Source of the DNA: Pardosa pseudoannulata
Taxonomy: Eukaryota; Arthropoda; Arachnida; Araneae; Lycosidae
Assembly (NCBI GenBank): GCA_032207245.1
Contig: CM063499.1
Span: 86,134,466 to 86,198,465, forward strand
Length of the DNA: 64,000 nucleotides
Direction: 5' to 3'
The translations under genes and the position numbers were made by a program. The first letter of the stretch is position 1, and every line of letters begins with the position of its first letter. Under the pieces are notes generated by a model. That model worked only from the letters and a program-made list of their open reading frames with translations, had not been told where the DNA came from and did not search any database. Positions 58,310-64,000 of the stretch are shown here, piece by piece.

Positions 58310-59930
58310 GTGCAACATTGTTGGTAAGAGAGCTTCCAACCCGCCTACCCTTCTAGGTGTAGTTATTTTTTATAGATTCTCACAAGCCCTCTAGCGGCAA
58401 AAAAACCCCCACAAACAGCGCCCTCTAGCAGTGTCACATTGTAAGCTAGAAAGTGACTACGAAAGCTCAGGCTAATTGCGTGCCCAGGAAGTTTCCAGCC
58501 CCCCACCCTTCTAGTGCAGTTTCTTTTATAGTTTTTCTGTGTTGAAAGCCCTCTAGCGGCCAAAAATATCGAAACAGCGCCATCTAGTTGTGCTAGAACA
58601 GTACTGAAAGCCCAACAACTGCGTGAACCTGCCCTCCCTTCTAGTTGTAGTTACTACTGAAAGCCCTCTAGGTAAAAAAAAAACTGACAGCGCCATCTAG
58701 CGACATTGTAAACTAGAAAGTAGCTTCCTGCAACTGGGTACCAAGAAAGTTCTCAACCCGCCCGCCCTTCTCGGTGTAGTTACTTTTATAGATTTTCACA
58801 AGCCCTCTAGCGGCCAAAAAATATCGAAACAGCGCCATCTAGTTGTGTATCATTGTAAGCTAGAAAGTAACTAGGAAAGCCCAGGCAACTCGGTACCAAG
58901 AAAGTTCCCAACCCTACCACCATTATAGTGCAGTTTCTTTTATAGTTTTTAGGTGTTGAAAGCCCTCTAGCGGCCAAAAAAAGTGGAAAAAGCGCCATCT
59001 AGTTGTGCATCATTGTAAGCTAGAAAGTAAGTACCAAGAAAGTTCCCAACCCAGCCTCCCTTCTAGTGCAGTTTCTTTTATAGTTTTTCGGTGTTGAAAG
59101 CCCTCTAGCGGCCAAAAAATATCGAAACAGCGCCATCTAGTTGTGCAACATTGTATCTAGAATGCAGCTACTGTAAAGCCCAGGCAACTGGGTATCAAGA
59201 AGGTTCCTAGACTCTCCCACCCTTATAGTGCAGTTTCTTTTATAGTTTTTGGGAGTTAAAAGCCCTCTAGCGGCCCAAAAAAAGTGGATACAGCGCCATC
59301 TAGTTGTGTATCATTGTAAGGTAGAAAGTAACTAGGAAAGCCCAGGGAACTCGGTACCAAGAAAGTTCCCAACCCGCCCTCCCTTCTAGGTGTAGTTACT
59401 TTTATAGATTTTCACAAGCCCTCTAGTGGCCAAAAACTCAAAACAGCGCCATCTAGTAGTGTAATATAGTAAGCTAGAAAGTAATTATGAGAAGCCCAGG
59501 CAACTCGGTACCAGGAAAGTTCCCAACCCTCCCACCCTTATAGTGCAGTTTCTTTTATAGTTTTTGAATGTTGAAAGCCCTCTAGCGGCCAAAAAATATC
59601 GAAACAGCGCCATCTAGTTGTGCAACATTGTAAGCTAGAATGCAGCTACTGAAAGCTCAGTCAACTCGGTACTACAAACTTTCCCAACCCTTCTAGGTGT
59701 AGTTACTTTTATAGAATCTCAAAAGCCCTCTAGCGGTAAAAAAATTGACACAGCGCCATCTGTCTGTTCAGCATTGTACGTTAGAAAGTAACTACGAACG
59801 CTCAAGGCAACTGGGTAAGTTCCCAAACCTCCCCCTTGTAGTGCAGTTTCTTTTATAGTTTTTTCATGTTGAAAGCCATCCTGCAGCCATAAACAAATTG
59901 GAAGACAGCGCCATCTATTGGTCTGATATT
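58310..59930. repeat. ~150-bp tandem array with two CTCF-like motifs per unit, about 11 copies
   Basis: Each unit contains GCCCTCTAGCGGCCAAAAA and, about 15-20 bases on, CAGCGCCATCTAGTTGTG. GCGCC(A/C)TCTAG-type cores recur near 58417, 58578, 58698, 58833, 58992, 59130, 59297, 59446, 59608, 59753 and 59907. Two unit variants are intermixed: one with TAGGTGTAGTTACTTTTATA, the other with TAGTGCAGTTTCTTTTATAG. On the minus strand the motifs read GGCCGCTAGAGGGC and CAACTAGATGGCGC. Each is one mismatch away from the CTCF core and both have the same orientation. Short minus frames here are by-products. Confidence 0.92.
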
Positions 59931-60004
59931 AAACAATTTGTAAGAATGATGACACTTTGAGAAGGGACAACTAAGCAGTGCGGTTTTAGTTTCATATAGA
60001 ACCG

Positions 60005-60150
60005 TATGGTCTACTTCCTGAAACACGAGTGCTAATGAGACTACTGTTTAAAGCTGATTCCGAACGGCCACGAACATCCATGCCAAAGTGGGATTCGAAC
60101 TGTGGTACCAAATATCAGCGCTCTAACCCTACGGCCAGTGCGGATTTTTC
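60005..60150 (-). mobile_element. tRNA-derived SINE, minus orientation, 3' tail missing
   Basis: Contains the complement of the family body (TGCTAATGAGAC, TTTAAAGCTGATTCCGAACG, CCACGAACATCCATGCC), B box GGGATTCGAAC and A-box complement GCTCTAACCCTACGGCCAG. Confidence 0.88.
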
Positions 60151-60539
60151 CCGGGAGAACCTATCTAGTTCAATTTATTTCTTACAGTTCTTTTCTTTAG
60201 TTGTCGACAGTGAAACTTACTATAGTAACGCCCTCTGTTAGTTTCATTATTAGTTAAATTGATAGGAGCAGCAAAGGTGCCGATCTCAGAAACAGAAGGT
60301 AAAGAGTTCGAGCCAAAGATCCATCCTGTTCATTAATGACACCTAGGTGTGGTCCCTTTCTCCTCTACAGTTGGGGGTCATTATTTAATCTACGCGGGCT
60401 CACCAGGTGGTGTTAAAGGAGTAACAACTTACCAGCCGTGTTTGGCATTAAGATATCCGTCTGCCTTGCCAGCTGAAGGGGAAAAACAGTAATAAATAAA
60501 ACAGCTGTTGCCAAAGAGGTATAAAACTATATTTAAAAT

Positions 60540-60712
60540 TTCGAACTTTTTTTGACATTGTCCTCTACAAAGCTGCAGATTTTGTGGACCGTTTTTAATA
60601 TGGAAGCGGGCAAAATTATATCCCAATCAGAGGACAGCAAAAATACATCCAATCCTCACTGGGGAATCGAACCCGAACACAATATGCTAACTACTACACA
60701 ATCTGGGTGGTT
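60540..60712 (-). mobile_element. Second tRNA-derived SINE family (candidate)
   Basis: On the minus strand: A-box-like TGTGTAGTAGTTAGCATAT, then B box GGGTTCGATTCCCCAG, then a body unrelated to the first family (CTGTCCTCTGATTGGGATAT, GTAGAGGACAATG). Only one copy lies in the window and no target duplication was found. Confidence 0.5.
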
Positions 60713-61042
60713 GAAAGTATAAAATAAGTATCCTGGGAAGGAGAACATACTTTTACTGTTTTTTTTTTTCTGGATATATAGAATAGATTTCATTCATACT
60801 GTGCTATTTTGGAACAACTGTGGGAATTTTCAAGCTATAAAGTTAATAGATAAATATTAATACAAGGGTATTATAGGGTACTTTATTGCTCTCAAAAGAA
60901 CGTTTACGTCGATTTTTAAAGTCAAAAGACAGGGGAATTCGGTGCTCTATTCCAAAAATGATGTATTATCGAAATATTATTTGTAATAAGACGTAAAAAA
61001 AAAATAAAACGTTCAAGAAGAAATAAGTATTAAAATATCTAA

Positions 61043-61161
61043 TACTTACCTTTCGAAATATAGAACAGTTCCGAAAGTGATCCAACCGAAAAAAGATTTG
61101 TTAGACATGTGTATTTGAAACAGACACATATACTAATAAATCTTCATTGGGTACAACTGGA
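61043..61161 (-). repeat. Inverted-pair repeat, right member
   Basis: Reverse complement of 56271-56380 with a ~9-bp insertion (GGAACTGTT region). Both members face each other with their GGTAAGTA ends inward. Confidence 0.85.
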
Positions 61162-61366
61162 GCAAAATGTTCGAAATAAATGATACATTAAATAGCTTAA
61201 GTAAAAAAAAATTTGAACAACGTGAAATAGCATCGAATTTCAAAATGTAAGAAAACTTTTAAAATTATTCTAATGAATAAAATACACTAGAAAGTTACTG
61301 AAATTTGTATTTCCTATTCAAAGTAGTATTTTGGTCAACACATGTTAAGGATATATAATACCCACA

Positions 61367-63895
61367 CAGCACCGGGGAACCGGGGTAAATTACCCCAAAT
61401 GGGGTAAAAATGAAATTTTTGGGGGTAAAAATAAAACTTTTTTGAGTGAAAAGTATATATTTTTAATTTGCTATTTTATAAACTTGTTAGTATTTTTTTC
61501 AACTTAAACAATTTAGCGACATATGCAGGCCATGATATCTCACTACCCACCACACTAAAGTGTTCTCGCCATCTCACTACCCATCACTAAAGTGTTCTCT
61601 TTGCACAATAGAGCACATTTTATTTTACTTTAAATTGAGAACAAATAAAGTGACAAGTCAGAGAGCAAGTTTTTATTAGTTAGTTGCTGATTTTATCATT
61701 AATCATCGATATATCGATAAAGGTAAGCCGCAATTTAGAAATTTAATTTAAATATTTTACAAATATTATTTTCTGTCTCCCTTCAGATGGCATCAAATAG
61801 AAAAAGAGCATACCAAGAAGAATTCCTTAATTACAGTTTTACACAAATAGAAGACAATGGTACAATGAAACCACAGTGTGTTGTATGTATGAAGGTACTG
61901 ATTTCAGAATCTTTCAAAAAAAGTCAATTGAAGAAACATTGAGATATGTTGCATTTACACCTGTCTTCCAAACCGCGAGAATACTTTGCAAATTTAGAAA
62001 TATCTGTTAAAAGACAAAGATTGAATAGCAACTTGTTTGGTACATTCGATCAGAGTTCAGCATCAAGGGCTAGCTTTGAAGTAGCCTGGTTGATTGCTCG
62101 AAATAAGAAACCATACACTATTGTTGAAGATTTGGTTAAACCAGCTGCTGTAGAAATGGCAGAGATTATGTGTGGTCAAAAAGAAGCTAAGAAACTGAAT
62201 TCAGTGCCCTTGTCTGCAAAAATTGTAAAAGAACGAATTTCTATATTAGCAGAAAATGTGAAGGAACATATTACTTTCGCATTAAAATAGGATAAATATT
62301 TTGCTATTCAGCTTGATGAGACAACTGATTGTAGTAGCAATTCACAGCTAATGGTATATGTTCGCTACAAAGGTGCAGATAATTTTGAAGAGGAATTGCT
62401 GTTTTGTTCTCCTCTCGAGTTGAGATCTCGGGGAATTGATGTCTACAATAAAGTAAATGAATACTTCATAGCGCAAAGTTTAAAATGGGAAAACTGTATT
62501 TCTGTATCTTTGGATGGAGCTCCAGCTATGCTGGGTCATATTAACGGTTTTTCGGCTTTCGTAAAAAAAAGTAACCCAAATATTGAAGTTATTCACTGTA
62601 TAATCCATCGCCAGGCCCTTATGGTCAAATATTTAGAACCTACACTGGAAGCTGTCATGCATGATGTCATCAAGATTGTAAATTTTATCAAGGGACATGC
62701 ACTAAACACGCGGTTATTTCGTGAATTTTGTCAGGACGGTGAAGCTGAATATACGGACCTACTTTATTATACAGAAGTAAGGTGGCTCTCTCACGGAAAT
62801 GTACTAAATCGAGTATGGACTCTCAAAACTGAAGTCGAAATTTTTATGGTTGATCAAAAAAATATTCTCGCAGATAAGTTTAAAAACTTTTCCTGGGTTG
62901 CATATCTATTATTTAGCGGACATTTTTGAGAGTGTAAATATATTAAACAAAGAATTGCAAGGAAAGAATACCAATATCATTTCAGCGAGAGAAATAGTGT
63001 CAGCGTTTGGATTAAAGTTGCAATATTGGAGACAGAAAGTAGAACAGAACAAGATAGTTTCTTTTTCAAGGTTAGCTTTGTTTTTGGAAGATTGCGAAAA
63101 TATTACTTTTGCTGACATCAAGGACACAATTCTAAGTCATCTTATCAAACTCAGAAAGCGGTTTTCAGATTACTTTTCAGATCTTGATACACGTACTATC
63201 AGTTGGATTGTAGATCCTTTTAAATGTGATATTGCTATGATACCAGAAGAACCTTCAGGTTCGGCAGAAGCAATTATTGAACTTCGATCTAATACTGAAG
63301 CACGTATTCAATTTGAAAGTAAATCAAATTTGACGTCTTTTTGGATTTCAAAAGCTGCAAAGGCTTTCAAAATTGCACATGAAGAGGCGGTTAAAAAATT
63401 GCTGCCATTTGGAACAACATATTTGTGCGAACAAGGCTTTTCCACTCTAATGAACATAAAAACGAAGAACAGAAATCGATTAAACGCCGAAGACTGCATT
63501 CAAATCACTCTTACTTAAAAAAGTCCTAATTTTGAAGCAATTGTATCGAACATGAAACAACACCATTTCTCCAAAACGTGAAAAAAATTTTTCAATTATT
63601 CTTTTTTTTTAAATTTTTTCAATTCTAATTATTGTTTGTTTTTGTTTTATTATTATTATTATTATAATTTGTTACAATATCGCTATGGATTACTAGGTAT
63701 TACATTGATAAATTGAATAAATGAAGTTTAAATAAAATTCTTAGTTGTTTTCTTTTCAAAATTATCATGGGGGGCTATAATATGAAAGATGCTAAAAAGA
63801 GGCGATTTCGTTTTTTTTTCCTCTTCGCCATGGGGTAATATCAACTTAAACAAAAATATTTTGGGGTAATGATTAAAAAAGTTCCCCGACCAATG
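61367..63895 (+). mobile_element. hAT transposon, Buster-like, near full length, inactive
   Basis: Left end CAGCACCGGGGAAC. Right end inverted CATTGGTCGGGGAAC. Subterminal GGGGTAA words are repeated at both ends (61382-61432 and 63833-63868). The 2.5-kb interior is filled by the transposase pseudogene at 61787-63518. An 8-bp target duplication is expected but not recognised, so one end may be altered. Confidence 0.85.
61787..63518 (+). pseudogene. hAT (ZBED5/FAM200/SCAND3-like, Buster group) transposase pseudogene
   Basis: The product would have bound the element ends and catalysed cut-and-paste transposition. The start ATG at 61787 lies directly after TGTCTCCCTTCAG, and GATAAAG|GTAAGC occurs at 61723, suggesting a 64-bp intron in the leader. 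Order of parts: BED-type zinc-finger start (QCVVCMK... then SQLKKH, residues about 30-52), the DETTDCSSNSQLMVYVRY catalytic segment, the helical insertion with VIHCIIHRQAL, then VRWLSHGNVLNRVW. The C-terminal hATC dimerisation region is KLLPFGTTYLCEQGFSTL then KTKNRNRL. About 577 codons, near the family norm. Three lesions disable it: TGA at 61940-61942, TAG at 62288-62290 and a frameshift at about 62905-62920. Two stops and one shift over 1.7 kb mean a fairly recent death. No downstream host gene is associated. Confidence 0.93.
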
Positions 63896-63947
63896 TATAG
63901 TAAAAGCCTAGTTCTACTGACTGACTGACTAATGCGCAGAAAAAAAA

Positions 63948-64000
63948 ACACATAAAAATCACACACACACACCACACAAAAAAACACACACAAAAAACAC
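63948..64000. repeat. (CA)n/A-rich simple repeat at window edge
   Basis: CACACACACACACC and A-runs continue to the last base. Confidence 0.9.

Overview
The window is animal nuclear DNA, most likely from an arthropod. It is AT-rich and intron/intergenic-like, with almost no open coding space. It is packed with tandem arrays and with DNA-transposon, Helitron, SINE and LINE relics. The arthropod call rests on the one host gene, whose best match from memory is the arthropod coiled-coil protein family represented by Drosophila CG32809, and on the transposon types (mariner, Buster-type hAT, Helitron, TTAA elements). The sequence alone does not let me name a lower taxon.

Host gene: two consecutive plus-strand exons (19312-20163 and 21900-22292, phase-0 junctions, stop TGA at 22290-22292) form the 3' end of one gene. 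They are strikingly GC-rich against the surrounding DNA. I found no upstream coding exon in 1-19311, so that stretch is probably intron of this gene, or intergenic if the upstream exons are very short or absent. Downstream of 22292 is 3' UTR and then intergenic DNA.

Layout: 1-660 ~290-bp direct repeats; 1561-2246 short Helitron; 2930-4995 107-bp array; 6205-6800 42-bp hairpin array; 8826-12722 ~137-bp array with higher-order structure; 13565-14045 LINE fragment (minus); 14455-15040 274-bp tandem duplication; 15941-16710 153-bp array; 17420-18511 TTAA element inside an old minisatellite; 19312-22292 gene with a mariner relic in its last intron; 23979-28153 cluster of two MITE families, with nesting and 8-bp target duplications; 28850-30830 two linked ~220-bp arrays; 31970-34180 69/115-bp array split by a SINE; 34767-35261 Tc1-like deletion derivative; 35629-36780 ~340-bp array; 37410-39263 two more TTAA elements, one carrying a SINE; 40735-43535 a 63-bp frame-preserving array with an acidic reading frame on the minus strand; 43536-44701 an insertion in that array; 44846-47246 two more Helitrons; 48331-49425 a ~1.1-kb imperfect palindrome; 51047-51986 a TTAA element; 52120-52865 ~185-bp array; 56515-57125 GATA-type microsatellite; 58310-59930 an array carrying two CTCF-like motifs per unit; 61367-63895 a nearly complete but disabled hAT (Buster-like) transposon.

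Beyond the two exons there is no evidence of genes working together. The window mainly records nested insertions whose order can be read from target-site duplications. The features most worth follow-up are the CTCF-motif array, the long palindrome, the frame-preserving acidic array and the three-copy 8-bp-TSD MITE family.
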